Shown: positions 1 to 8,463 of the stretch, in pieces | Numbering within the stretch: the first letter of the stretch is position 1 | How the letters are laid out: each line of letters starts with the position of its first letter | Source: Bog-473 sp036491435 | GTDB lineage: Bacteria > Actinomycetota > Acidimicrobiia > Acidimicrobiales > RAAP-2 | Direction of reading: 5' to 3' | Assembly (NCBI GenBank): GCA_036491435.1 | Contig: DASXBZ010000049.1 | Coordinates: 1 to 64,000, forward strand | Length of the DNA: 64,000 nucleotides | Position numbers and translations under genes: made by a program | Notes under the pieces: generated by a model | Told to the model about the DNA's origin: nothing | Seen by the model: only the letters and a program-made list of their open reading frames with translations | The model's database searches: none

Positions 1-246
1 CACGAAGTCGGCGCCGTCGCGGTAGAGGAACTGCATGTCGCGCTTGTCGATGATGGCCTGCTCGAGCTTCTCGTCCGCCCGGTAGGTCCGCTCGATCACC
101 GCGCCGCTGCGGACGTTCTTGAGCTTGGTGCGCACGAAGGCGCCGCCCTTGCCCGGCTTCACGTGCTGGAACTCGACGACGCTGAACAGGCCCTCGGGGA
201 GGTCCAGGCTCATGCCGTTCTTCAGGTCATTGGTCGAGACTGCCAT
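1..246 (-). CDS. efp: Elongation factor P, N-terminal part (runs off the window)
   Basis: EF-P helps the ribosome form peptide bonds at proline stretches. The 82 visible residues begin MAVSTNDLKNGM and contain the KPGKGGAFVRTKLKN loop; the second lysine of KPGKG is the residue that is modified in many bacteria. The frame is still open at base 1, so the 3' end is missing. The start ATG at 246 lies inside the end of the upstream peptidase gene (20-nt overlap), a common pairing in actinobacteria that suggests co-transcription with the aro operon. Confidence 0.95.
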   Translation of the reverse strand, partial: MAVSTNDLKNGMSLDLPEGLFSVVEFQHVKPGKGGAFVRTKLKNVRSGAVIERTYRADEKLEQAIIDKRDMQFLYRDGADFV

Positions 247-1381
247 GGATGTCCTTTGTGAAGCGGGTCAGGGGACGGGCGCCGTCGTCGGTCACGACCA
301 GGGTGTCCTCGACACGGACACCGCCGTGCCCGGGGACGTACACGCCGGGCTCCACGGTGACGACGAAGCCGGGGGCGAGGATAGCAGTGCCCAGTTGGGA
401 GACGGTCGGGGCCTCGTGGATGTCGAGGCCGACGCCGTGGCCCGTCCCGTGTTCGAAGCGGTCGGCCCAGCCGGCGTCGCTGATGATCCGGCGGCAGACG
501 TCGTCCACTTCCTTGGCGCTGATGCCGGGACGCACCGCGGCGGCGCCGGCGGCCTGCGACGTGCGCACCACCTCGAAGATGCGCGCCAGCTCTCCCTCGG
601 GGTCCTCGCCCACGCAGAACGTGCGCGTCATGTCCGAGCGGTAGCCCTCGAAGGTCGCGCCGAAGTCGACCACCACGGGGTCGCCGTGCGCAATGCGGCG
701 GGAGCCGGGTCGGTGGTGCGGCTTGGCCGAGTTCTCGCCCGCGGCGACGATGGTGTCGAAGGCCGTGCCCTCGGCGCCGCCCCGGCGCATGGCGGTGTCG
801 AGCTCGAGGGCGAAGTGCTCCTCGCTCACGCCCTGGCTCATCAGCGGCAGCACCTCGAAGAGCGCGGCGTCGGCGATGGCCGCTGCCCGCTCCATGCGGG
901 CGATCTCGGCGGCGTCCTTCTTCTCGCGCAGCGCCTCGACCGCGTTGGTGGTGGGGACGAGGGCGTCGCCACCGCCGAGCACGTCGGCCCAGGTGCGCTG
1001 GCCGGACCAGGTGACGCCGTCGGCCTCGAGGCCGATGTGGGCAGAGGCGCCCAGGACGTCGGCCACGGCCTGGCGCTGGGCCGCCACGGGGCCGATGACG
1101 ATGTCGACGTCTGCGCCGGCCCGTTCGACCTGTTCGGCCGACTGCGTGCGGTAACGCCCGTCGGTGGTGAGGACGGCGGCCCCCCGGGTGACGGCCAGGA
1201 CGCCGGCCGATCCGGTGAAGCCCGTCAGGTAGCGGACGTTGGCCAGGGTCGTGACCACGAGCGCGTCGACCTCGTGCTCGTCGAAGGCGTCGCGCAGGCG
1301 GTCGAGGCGCCCGCGCACCGTGATCGGCGGGAGCGGCGTCGAGGCCGGGGCGTAGGGGTTGGAGGCGGTCGTGGTGGCCAT
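227..1381 (-). CDS. M24 family Xaa-Pro peptidase
   Basis: This is a 384-residue cytosolic metallopeptidase of the aminopeptidase P / prolidase family, which cleaves peptides with proline in the second position. The start MATTTASNPY was chosen because it follows aroQ by 5 nt; longer readings only add low-complexity Arg-rich sequence. The N-terminal creatinase-like domain is followed by the pita-bread domain. Metal ligands are visible in VVDFGATFEGYRSDMTR (two Asp), in HGTGHGVGLDIHEAP (His), and in VTVEPGVYVPGHGGVRVEDT (two Glu). It is downstream of the shikimate genes and upstream of efp. The choice between PepP and PepQ cannot be made from sequence reading alone. Confidence 0.92.
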   Translation of the reverse strand: MATTTASNPYAPASTPLPPITVRGRLDRLRDAFDEHEVDALVVTTLANVRYLTGFTGSAGVLAVTRGAAVLTTDGRYRTQSAEQVERAGADVDIVIGPVAAQRQAVADVLGASAHIGLEADGVTWSGQRTWADVLGGGDALVPTTNAVEALREKKDAAEIARMERAAAIADAALFEVLPLMSQGVSEEHFALELDTAMRRGGAEGTAFDTIVAAGENSAKPHHRPGSRRIAHGDPVVVDFGATFEGYRSDMTRTFCVGEDPEGELARIFEVVRTSQAAGAAAVRPGISAKEVDDVCRRIISDAGWADRFEHGTGHGVGLDIHEAPTVSQLGTAILAPGFVVTVEPGVYVPGHGGVRVEDTLVVTDDGARPLTRFTKDIHGSLDQ

Positions 1382-1386
1382 GCGGT

Positions 1387-1827
1387 TCAGGCTCCCTTCA
1401 GCAATGCGGCGGCGGCGTCGACGGCCAGCTCGTAGCCGAGGCCGCCGAAGCCGGCGATCACCCCCGAGGCAACGGGTGCCAGCACGGACGTGTGGCGGAA
1501 CGGCTCGCGGGCGGCCGGGTTGGACAGGTGCAGCTCGACGACGGGGCCGTCGAAGGCGGCGACGGCGTCGTGCAGCGACCACGACGTGTGGCTCAGCGCC
1601 CCGGCGTTGATCACGAGCGCGTCGACCCGTCCGCGCGCCGCGTGCACCGCCTCGATCAGCTCACCCTCGTGGTTCGTCTGCAGGTGCTCGAACTCGAGCC
1701 CGTGGCGTCCGGCTGCGGCGCCGGCCCGGGCAACGTGGTCCGCCAGGGTGTCGGTGCCGTACACCGAGGGCTCCCGCTCGCCCAGCAGGTTCAGGTTCGG
1801 CCCCGAGAGGAGCAGGACGAGACTCAC
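1387..1827 (-). CDS. aroQ: Type II 3-dehydroquinate dehydratase
   Basis: This 146-residue protein, the usual length for the family, catalyses the third shikimate step (3-dehydroquinate to 3-dehydroshikimate). Motifs seen are SGPNLNLLGEREPSVYG near the N-terminus, including the catalytic Tyr; LQTNHEGELIEAVH; INAGALSHTS; and VELHLSNPAAREPFRHTS with the catalytic His region. The GTG start overlaps the aroB stop in a GTGA arrangement (1824-1827), which fixes the start and suggests translational coupling. Its stop is 5 nt before the peptidase gene. Confidence 0.96.
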   Translation of the reverse strand: MSLVLLLSGPNLNLLGEREPSVYGTDTLADHVARAGAAAGRHGLEFEHLQTNHEGELIEAVHAARGRVDALVINAGALSHTSWSLHDAVAAFDGPVVELHLSNPAAREPFRHTSVLAPVASGVIAGFGGLGYELAVDAAAALLKGA

Positions 1828-2864
1828 GAGCGCGCTCCCATGTCCGCCAGGGTAGCGACCACGTCTGCTGCGGCCACGCCGCGGACCGGCTGGACGCCGT
1901 CGGGGCCGTCGAGCACGAAGGTCAGGTCCCGTTGCGCCTTCTTGTCGCGCCCCATGAACGTGAGGAGCTCGTCGGCCTCGGCGCCGGAGGGGAGGTCGGT
2001 GGGGAGGTCGAAGCTGGCGATGACCCGCCGGTGTTCGGTCACCCGCGCCGCGTCGATGCGGCCGAGCCGTTCGGCCAGCAGCGCCGCGAACAGGAGCCCG
2101 ATGGCGACGGCCTCGCCGTGGCGCAGGTCCCAGTCGTGGTGGTCGGCCAGCGCGGCGGCCTCGAGCGCGTGCGCCAGCGTGTGGCCGTAGTTCAGGACGG
2201 CGCGCCGCCCGCCCTCGCGCTCGTCCTCGGCCACCACGGCGGCCTTGATCCCCACGCAGCGCGCCACCTGCTCCTCGATCGGCATGTCCGCCGTCGGCGC
2301 GTCGCCGAGGAAGGCGTACTTGGCGATTTCGCCGCGGCCGCACGCCCACTCCCTCGGCGGGAGGGACGACAGCGTCTCGGTGTCGCACAGGACGGCGTTG
2401 GGCTGCCAGAACGCACCGACGAGGTTCTTGCCCTCGGGCAGGTTCACCCCGGTCTTCCCCCCGATGGCGGCGTCGACCTGGGCCAGCAGCGAGGTGGCGA
2501 CGTTCACGTACGCCGTGCCGCGGTGGTAGGAGGCGGCGGCGAAGCCGGCGACGTCGGTGACGATGCCCCCGCCCACGGCGATGACGACGTCGCCGCGGGA
2601 CAGCCCGGCGCCGCTGAAGCGCCGCGCCAGCGACTCGACGGTCGCCATGGTCTTGGCGTCCTCGCCGTCGGGGATGACGAACGTCTCGACGGGGATGCCG
2701 GGGTCGAGGTCGGACACCCAGCCCGCGTCCCGGACCGCCTCCTGGGTGACCACGACGGCGGACGTCGCCGTGGGTGGCAAGAAGCGCGCGACCTCGTGGC
2801 GGGCGCCGGGGCCGACGAGCACCGGGTAGGCGCGCTCGGGCAGGTCGACGGAGAGGGCGCGCAC
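1824..2864 (-). CDS. aroB: 3-dehydroquinate synthase
   Basis: AroB converts DAHP to 3-dehydroquinate with NAD and a divalent metal. The 346-residue product has the family motifs GGGIVTDVAGFAAASYHRG (nucleotide binding), PTSLLAQVDAAIGGKTGVN-like sequence, NLVGAFWQP, and the metal ligands in NYGHTLAHALE and in the DLRHGEAVAIG stretch. GTG is used as start, 1 nt after the aroK stop. It sits second to last among the four contiguous shikimate genes aroC-aroK-aroB-aroQ. Confidence 0.97.
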   Translation of the reverse strand: MRALSVDLPERAYPVLVGPGARHEVARFLPPTATSAVVVTQEAVRDAGWVSDLDPGIPVETFVIPDGEDAKTMATVESLARRFSGAGLSRGDVVIAVGGGIVTDVAGFAAASYHRGTAYVNVATSLLAQVDAAIGGKTGVNLPEGKNLVGAFWQPNAVLCDTETLSSLPPREWACGRGEIAKYAFLGDAPTADMPIEEQVARCVGIKAAVVAEDEREGGRRAVLNYGHTLAHALEAAALADHHDWDLRHGEAVAIGLLFAALLAERLGRIDAARVTEHRRVIASFDLPTDLPSGAEADELLTFMGRDKKAQRDLTFVLDGPDGVQPVRGVAAADVVATLADMGARS

Positions 2865-2865
2865 G

Positions 2866-3381
2866 TCAGCGCGCCGCCGGTGCGGCGGCGAGGATGCGCT
2901 CTGCGACCTCGGACGGTGTCAGGTCGTCGACGTCGATGACCAGGCGGGCCAGCTCGGCGTAGAGCGGGGCGCGCTCCGTGAGCAGGCGCACCATGGCTGC
3001 GGTCGGGTCGTCGCCGAGGAGCGGCCGCCCGGCGCCGTCACCCACGCGCCGGCCGAGCGTCTCGGGTCGGGCGCGCAGCCAAATCACGGTGCCGCTCTTG
3101 GCGATCAGCGCCCGGTTGGCCGGATCGAGGACGGCCCCGCCCGCGACGGAGATGACGAGCGGGCGCTCGTCCGCACAGGCGGACGACAGCACCTCTGCCT
3201 CGGCTTTGCGGAAGGCGGCCTCGCCGTCGCGTGCGAAGAGCTCGGGGACGCTCAGGCCGGTCATGGCGGCCACGTCGGCGTCGGAGTCCCGGTAGCCCCA
3301 CCCCAGGCGGTCGGCGACCAGCTGACCCGTGGTCGACTTGCCGGCCCCCATCATCCCGACGAGCAGGATGTGGGCGGTCAT
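2866..3381 (-). CDS. aroK: Shikimate kinase
   Basis: This 171-residue P-loop kinase phosphorylates shikimate at the 3-hydroxyl. The Walker A motif GMMGAGKST is at residues 9-17, followed by the shikimate-binding Asp in RDSDADVAAMTG, then the VAGGAVLDP motif and the RPLLGDDP lid Arg. The ATG overlaps the stop of aroC (ATGA, 3378-3381), so it is probably translated by coupling. Confidence 0.96.
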   Translation of the reverse strand: MTAHILLVGMMGAGKSTTGQLVADRLGWGYRDSDADVAAMTGLSVPELFARDGEAAFRKAEAEVLSSACADERPLVISVAGGAVLDPANRALIAKSGTVIWLRARPETLGRRVGDGAGRPLLGDDPTAAMVRLLTERAPLYAELARLVIDVDDLTPSEVAERILAAAPAAR

Positions 3382-4598
3382 CCCGCCGCGCTGTCGGGCG
3401 CCGGCCCGGCCGTCCCGGTTGCCGCCGAGGGCGCGGCCCCGAGGGAGGCAAGGTAGCCGTCGCGGTTGCGCAGGAGCTCGGCCAGCGAGTCCCCGCCGAA
3501 CTTGCGGAGCGCCTCGTTGGCCAGCACGAGGGCCGTCATCGACTCGGCCACGACCCCCATGGCCGGCACGGCGGTGACGTCGGTGCGCTCGCGGAAGCTG
3601 ACGGTCGACTCCTTGGTGACGACGTCAACGGTCTCGAGCACGGGCCGGTTCAGCGTGGCCAGGGGCTTCATGGCCACCCGCAGCACGATCAGGGCGCCAT
3701 TCGACATGCCGCCCTCGATGCCGCCCGCCCGGTCCGTCGGCCGGACATAGGCGTCGGCCCCTTCGTCGTAGCGGATGGCGTCGTGGGCCACCGAGCCGCG
3801 GCGCACCGCGTTGTCCCAACCTTCGCCGATCTCGACCGCCTTGACGGCCTGGATCGACATGAACGCCTGGGCGAGGTTGGCGTCGAGCTTGCGGTCCCAA
3901 TGCACGTGGCTGCCGAGGCCGACCGGCACCCCATAGGCCAGGACCTCAGCTACGCCGCCGAGCGAGTCGCCGATCTTCGCCGCCGCCTTCACCGCGGCGA
4001 TCATCGCCTTCTCGGCCACCGGATCGAAGCAGCGCACTGCGCTCTCGTCGACCTTCTCGAGGTCGCTCGGGCCCGGGCGCGGGCTGTCCGGTGACGTGGC
4101 CGCGTCGCCCAGGGCCACGATGTGGCTCACGACGGACGCACCCAGTTGGTGCAGCAGGAGCTTGGCCAGCGTGCCGGCCGCGACGCGGGCGGCCGTCTCG
4201 CGGGCGGAGGCGCGTTCGAGGACGTCACGGGCGTCCTCGAAGCCGTACTTGAGCATCCCGGGCAGGTCGGCGTGTCCCGGCCTGGGTTGGGTGAGCACCT
4301 TGCCCGGGCCTGGAGCGCCCGGCTCGGGCGACATCTCCTCGGTCCACTTGGGCCACTCGGTGTTGCCGATCTCGATGGCGACGGGAGAGCCGAGCGTGCG
4401 GCCGTGCCGGATGCCGCTCAGGAGGGTGATCTCGTCCGCCTCGAACCGCATGCGCGGGCCGCGCCCGTACCCCAGGCGGCGGCGGGCCAATTCGGTGGCG
4501 ACGTCGGATGCCTCGACGGGCAGGCCGGCGGGCAGGCCCTCGACGATGACGACGAGTGCTTTGCCATGGGACTCGCCGGCGGTCAGGAAGCGCAGCAC
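3378..4598 (-). CDS. aroC: Chorismate synthase
   Basis: Chorismate synthase makes chorismate from EPSP with reduced FMN; chorismate also feeds the menaquinone genes found later in this window. The 406-residue product starts with GTG (MLRFLTAGESHGKAL) and keeps the family signatures GESHG, the RRLGYGRGPRMRFE basic region, RPGHADLPGMLKYG and the RASARETAARVA segment. It is the first gene of the minus-strand operon. The C-terminal 30 residues are Ala/Pro/Gly-rich and look like a disordered tail. Confidence 0.97.
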   Translation of the reverse strand: MLRFLTAGESHGKALVVIVEGLPAGLPVEASDVATELARRRLGYGRGPRMRFEADEITLLSGIRHGRTLGSPVAIEIGNTEWPKWTEEMSPEPGAPGPGKVLTQPRPGHADLPGMLKYGFEDARDVLERASARETAARVAAGTLAKLLLHQLGASVVSHIVALGDAATSPDSPRPGPSDLEKVDESAVRCFDPVAEKAMIAAVKAAAKIGDSLGGVAEVLAYGVPVGLGSHVHWDRKLDANLAQAFMSIQAVKAVEIGEGWDNAVRRGSVAHDAIRYDEGADAYVRPTDRAGGIEGGMSNGALIVLRVAMKPLATLNRPVLETVDVVTKESTVSFRERTDVTAVPAMGVVAESMTALVLANEALRKFGGDSLAELLRNRDGYLASLGAAPSAATGTAGPAPDSAAG

Positions 4599-4674
4599 GT
4601 TGCAACGCTACCGGACGCCTGCGGGACGACCGGTGGCCCGATCACCTTGGTGACCAGGTGAATCCCCGGGCTGA

Positions 4675-5343
4675 TCAGCTGTAGAAGGGGTTCTCGCCGC
4701 TGCCGTGGTCGGTGACGTCGAGGATCGTGGTGAGCTCGGGCACCTCTTCGAGCAGCGTCGTCTCGATCCCCTGCCGCAGCGTCATCTGCGACATGGCGCA
4801 GCCCTGGCACCCGCCGGACAGGCGCAGGTACGCGGTGCCACCCTCTTCGTTGAGCGCGACCAGGTCAGCGCGACCGCCGTGGCTGGCGATGGCCGGGTTG
4901 ACGGACTGCTCGAGCACGGCGACCACGCGCAGCGCGAGCGGGCTCGTGATGCCCTTGGCGAGGATCTCGGGCGGCACGTTGGGCGCGACCTCTTCGGGGG
5001 CAGGCGAGTTCGGGTTCACCAGCACGAGGCCGCCGCCGTTCTCGTCGGACCACTCGAGGCGTGCGCCCCGCAGGCGGTCGACGCTGCCGGCCGGCACGAT
5101 GACGTCGAGCTCCTCCTGGGTGGTCCGCTCGTCGCCCTCGTCGGCGTCCGAGACGGCCTGGAAGTAGAGGTCGTAGACGAACGAGCCCGCCTGCACGCCC
5201 CGGACCTCGAGCCACAGGGCGAGGCTTGCCGGGTCGGGCTCCTGGTCGATCGCCTCTCTCACCACCTTGTACGCCTCGGGGGTGAGGGTCACGAGCGGCG
5301 TCGTCGGCGTCGTGGCCTGGAGGTCTTCGGTCTGGGTTGCCAT
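4675..5343 (-). CDS. nfuA: NfuA-like iron-sulfur cluster carrier
   Basis: This 222-residue protein joins an N-terminal A-type (IscA/HesB-like) domain to a C-terminal NifU-type domain. The C-terminal domain has LSGGCQGCAMSQMTLRQGIE, with the cluster-binding CxxC at Cys179 and Cys182. The A-type domain lacks the three cysteines of IscA, as in E. coli NfuA, so it probably serves target recognition. The start MATQTEDL was preferred over an upstream Met because the family begins near it. The gene stands alone, divergent from the large surface protein gene. Role (delivering Fe-S clusters) is by family. Confidence 0.9.
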   Translation of the reverse strand: MATQTEDLQATTPTTPLVTLTPEAYKVVREAIDQEPDPASLALWLEVRGVQAGSFVYDLYFQAVSDADEGDERTTQEELDVIVPAGSVDRLRGARLEWSDENGGGLVLVNPNSPAPEEVAPNVPPEILAKGITSPLALRVVAVLEQSVNPAIASHGGRADLVALNEEGGTAYLRLSGGCQGCAMSQMTLRQGIETTLLEEVPELTTILDVTDHGSGENPFYS

Positions 5344-5507
5344 GAACGCGAGTCTACGACGAACCCGTGCCACGCCGGTCAGCCATGGGTCGCCTGGATC
5401 CTGATAACCGGCTCAGGTCGGGTCGCCGCAAACCGTGTCAATCCCCCGAGCGAGCAGTCGGCCGGCGAGCTACGGTCGACGCGAACGACCTGGCAGGGAG
5501 GTTTGCC

Positions 5508-8324
5508 ATGGGAATGTTTCGACGTTGCGCAGCCGGCGTTGCGGTGGTGACACTCGGCCTCGGGACGGGCGTCGGAGTCGCGGTCGTCGGTCAGACGGCG
5601 GCGGGCGCGGCGGTCTTCATCACGGTGAACGACGCTGCCGACGGGGCCCCGGTGCCGGCCAACTGCACGTTGGTGGTCGAAGGCGACTGCACGCTGCGGG
5701 CCGCCATTCAGGCCGCGAATGCGTCAGCAGGTGTTGCCACGATCACGCTGCCCGACGCCAACACGGTTGCCAATAACCCAAGCTCCTCGCACATCTACGC
5801 ACTGGACAACACCAACGGTGAAGTCGTCTTCAACGACAGCGGGCACACCATCACGTTGAGCGGTCCGGGAGCCTCGCTTGGCATCGTGCAGATGCAGGGC
5901 ACCGTGACCAATCGTGTGATGAACGTCTTCAGCGGCACGACTGCGGACATTTCTGGCATCACCGTCGAGGACGGCAACATGACGGGTATCGGGGGTGGCA
6001 TCCTGAACAGCGGCACATTGAACCTGTCGAATTCCACCGTGACCGCCAATACGGCGACTTCCGGCGGCGGGGTCTATCTCGATGCGGGGACCGCCACCCT
6101 CACCAACGACACCATCGACGCGAACACGGCGACGTCAGACGGAGGGGGCTTGTACGTCAACCATGGGGCCAACACCGTGACGGGTGGATCCGTGAGCAAC
6201 AACACGGCGGGCCTCAGCGGTGGAGGGATCTTCTTCGTCAACAACACCGTGGGCGACGTCGCGAACGTGTCGGGTGTCACGGTCGACGCCAACACCTCCA
6301 CCGCGGGCAGCGGTGGCGGCGCGTACGTCGAGAACGACGCGGGCTCACCGGGTAACACCGTGACCCTGACCAATGACGAGTTCTCCGACAACACCGCCTC
6401 GAGCGATGCGGGTGGGCTCTACATCCAGAACGACGGCATCGGGGACACCGTCACGATCACGGGCGGCCGGATCGACAGCAACACCGCGACCAACAGCGAC
6501 GGTGGTGGCGCCTACGTCCAGAACGACGGGACCAACACCACAGTGACGATGACGGGCGTCGACGTGTCCAGCAACACCGCGGGCACGGCGGCGGGCGGCA
6601 TGTACGTCCAGAACGACGGCCTCTCGACCTCCGTGACGATCAGCGCTGGAGAGATCGACTCCAACTCGGCCGACGGAACGAACAACGGCTTCGGCGGCGG
6701 CATGGACGTCCAGAACAACGGCAGTGCGAGTACTTTGTCGGTCACCGGAACCGACATCTCGTCCAACGACGGCTACGAGGGTGGCGGCGTCTACGTCCAA
6801 GGCGGTGAGAACACCTTCAGCCAGGACACGATCAGCTTCAACGACGCCACCGAGGCCGGTGGCGGCATGGCGTTCGACACGACACAGAGCGGCTCGACTG
6901 CCGTGACGTCCTCGACGATCAACCACAACTTCGTCGGCAGCCTCCTCGGCGTTTCCATATTGCTCGGCGACGGCGGCGGGATCGTGTCGGAGTCGTGCAA
7001 CGCACTGACATTGACCAACGACACGATCACCGCCAACAACTCGGCCTCTGGAGGCGGCTACTTCGGAGTTGCTTGCCCCGAGAACCCAACCGTCTCGACT
7101 GCCTTCAACTTCGACACGGTGACCGCCAACACGGCCAGGAACACCACGACAGGTTCGGGCAATATCCAGACGAACGACGACTCGACGCTGACCATCGGCG
7201 AGACCATCATTTCGGCCGGGAGTGGGGGGCCGAGTCCAAACTGCAGCTTCACCGGACCGGGTTCCGTGACCTCGCTCGGTTACAACCTGATCAGCAACAC
7301 GGACAACTGCGGAACGGCCGGCCCCGGCGACATCAAGGGCCAAGACCCACAACTCGGCGCGCTGGCCAACAACGGCGGGCCCACACTGACCGAATTGCCG
7401 GCTTCGAGCAGCAAGGCCGTGGGCGGTGTCCCCAACAATGTCTGCGCGGCGACGGGCGTGGCGACCGACCAGCGGGGGGTCGCCCGCGGTGTCGGTGGCG
7501 GCCCGTGCACGATCGGCTCTGTCGAGGTGGCCAGCTTCAACCCCAACGGCTACCGGCTCGTGGCCGACGAGGGTGGGATCTTCGACTTCGGGCTGAACTT
7601 CAACGGGTCGCTGGCCAACAACCACCTCAACGCCCCCATCGTGGGTCTTGCGAACTCGCCGGGTGTCAACGGGTACCTCATGGTGGGCGGTGACGGGGGG
7701 GTCTTCGCCCTCGGTGGAGCGAACTTCTTCGGCTCGCTCGGCAGCCAGAGCATCCCGTCGCCCATCGCGGCCATCGCCGCGCCGCCCAGCGAGACCGGCT
7801 ATTGGCTCGTGGCCCAGAACGGCAAGATCTACAACTACGGCACTGTGCCTGCCCTGCCGGCGCTGTCGCCGCCACCGGGCGCCCACATCGTGGGCATGGC
7901 CTCGACCACCGACGGCCAGGGCGCGTGGATGGTCGACAACTTCGGCGATGTCTACGCCGAAGGCACGGCGCAGTACGTCGGTGGTCTCGGCGGCGTCCAC
8001 ATCAACAAGCCGATCGTGGGCATCGCCGCCGCGGCGAGCGGGCAGGGCTATGTACTCGTCGCCTCAGACGGTGGGGCTTTCGCCTACGGGACGCAGAAAT
8101 TCTTCGGCTCGGTGCCCGGTTCGCTCAAGCCGGGCCAGATGCTGAACGCCCCGGTCGTGGGGATCGCGGTGACGCACTCGGGCCAGGGCTATTGGGAGGT
8201 CGGCGCCGACGGCGGCGTGTTCACCTACGGCGACGCACCCTTCCTCGGCTCGATGGCCGGCATACGCCTCAACGGGCCGGTCGTCGGCATCCAGCATCTC
8301 GGGTCGGTGGGCGCTCCGGTCTGA
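5508..8324 (+). CDS. Secreted beta-helix protein with C-terminal GDGGVF-type repeats
   Basis: The product is about 938 residues. The ATG is preceded by a good ribosome site (AGGGAGG, 5495-5501), and a signal peptide follows (MGMFRRCAAGVAVVTLGLG, then Ala-rich up to about residue 35). Next comes a CTLRAAIQAANAS segment like the CSLREAI motif found at the front of many extracellular beta-helix proteins. About 500 residues of Asn/Thr/Gly-rich coils follow, each with a form like NNTA..GGG.YVQN. The last 270 residues are about six repeats of 45-50 residues resembling GYWLVASDGGVFAYGDAxFFGS. I infer a cell-surface or released protein. No catalytic residues were recognised, and no anchor motif is visible. 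Confidence 0.85.
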   Translation: MGMFRRCAAGVAVVTLGLGTGVGVAVVGQTAAGAAVFITVNDAADGAPVPANCTLVVEGDCTLRAAIQAANASAGVATITLPDANTVANNPSSSHIYALDNTNGEVVFNDSGHTITLSGPGASLGIVQMQGTVTNRVMNVFSGTTADISGITVEDGNMTGIGGGILNSGTLNLSNSTVTANTATSGGGVYLDAGTATLTNDTIDANTATSDGGGLYVNHGANTVTGGSVSNNTAGLSGGGIFFVNNTVGDVANVSGVTVDANTSTAGSGGGAYVENDAGSPGNTVTLTNDEFSDNTASSDAGGLYIQNDGIGDTVTITGGRIDSNTATNSDGGGAYVQNDGTNTTVTMTGVDVSSNTAGTAAGGMYVQNDGLSTSVTISAGEIDSNSADGTNNGFGGGMDVQNNGSASTLSVTGTDISSNDGYEGGGVYVQGGENTFSQDTISFNDATEAGGGMAFDTTQSGSTAVTSSTINHNFVGSLLGVSILLGDGGGIVSESCNALTLTNDTITANNSASGGGYFGVACPENPTVSTAFNFDTVTANTARNTTTGSGNIQTNDDSTLTIGETIISAGSGGPSPNCSFTGPGSVTSLGYNLISNTDNCGTAGPGDIKGQDPQLGALANNGGPTLTELPASSSKAVGGVPNNVCAATGVATDQRGVARGVGGGPCTIGSVEVASFNPNGYRLVADEGGIFDFGLNFNGSLANNHLNAPIVGLANSPGVNGYLMVGGDGGVFALGGANFFGSLGSQSIPSPIAAIAAPPSETGYWLVAQNGKIYNYGTVPALPALSPPPGAHIVGMASTTDGQGAWMVDNFGDVYAEGTAQYVGGLGGVHINKPIVGIAAAASGQGYVLVASDGGAFAYGTQKFFGSVPGSLKPGQMLNAPVVGIAVTHSGQGYWEVGADGGVFTYGDAPFLGSMAGIRLNGPVVGIQHLGSVGAPV

Positions 8325-8338
8325 GCGCGGACGGCGAC

Positions 8339-8367
8339 GGCCGGGTCCGGCGCGTCCGGGTCCGGCC
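8339..8367 (+). terminator. GC-rich hairpin after the beta-helix gene
   Basis: GGCCGG (8339-8344) and CCGGCC (8362-8367) form an inverted repeat 15 nt after the stop codon. The loop holds part of a direct repeat, CCGGGTCCGGC, found twice. There is no T-run, so termination is only inferred. Confidence 0.35.
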
Positions 8368-8463
8368 CCGTCACCGACGTGACGCGTCATGGCGGGGCGA
8401 CCTGCGACAGATTCATCGGAATGGTCTAGGAGTGACGGAGCGCGCGCTGTATCGTCCCCTTTC

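Noticed and set aside
4642..4661. TCACCT/AGGTGA inverted repeat between aroC and nfuA
   Set aside because: A 6-bp stem with 8-nt loop; position between tandem minus-strand genes gives no strong reason to call it functional.
6000..7100. Tandem-like repeats in the beta-helix gene considered as a CRISPR or DNA repeat array
   Set aside because: The repeats are in protein (degenerate at DNA level), in frame, and have no constant repeat and spacer lengths.
6345..8000. A 551-codon open frame on the minus strand opposite the beta-helix gene
   Set aside because: It is antisense to a gene with signal peptide, ribosome site and clear repeats; its product is Val/Gly/Arg-rich with no motif. It results from codon bias on the other strand.
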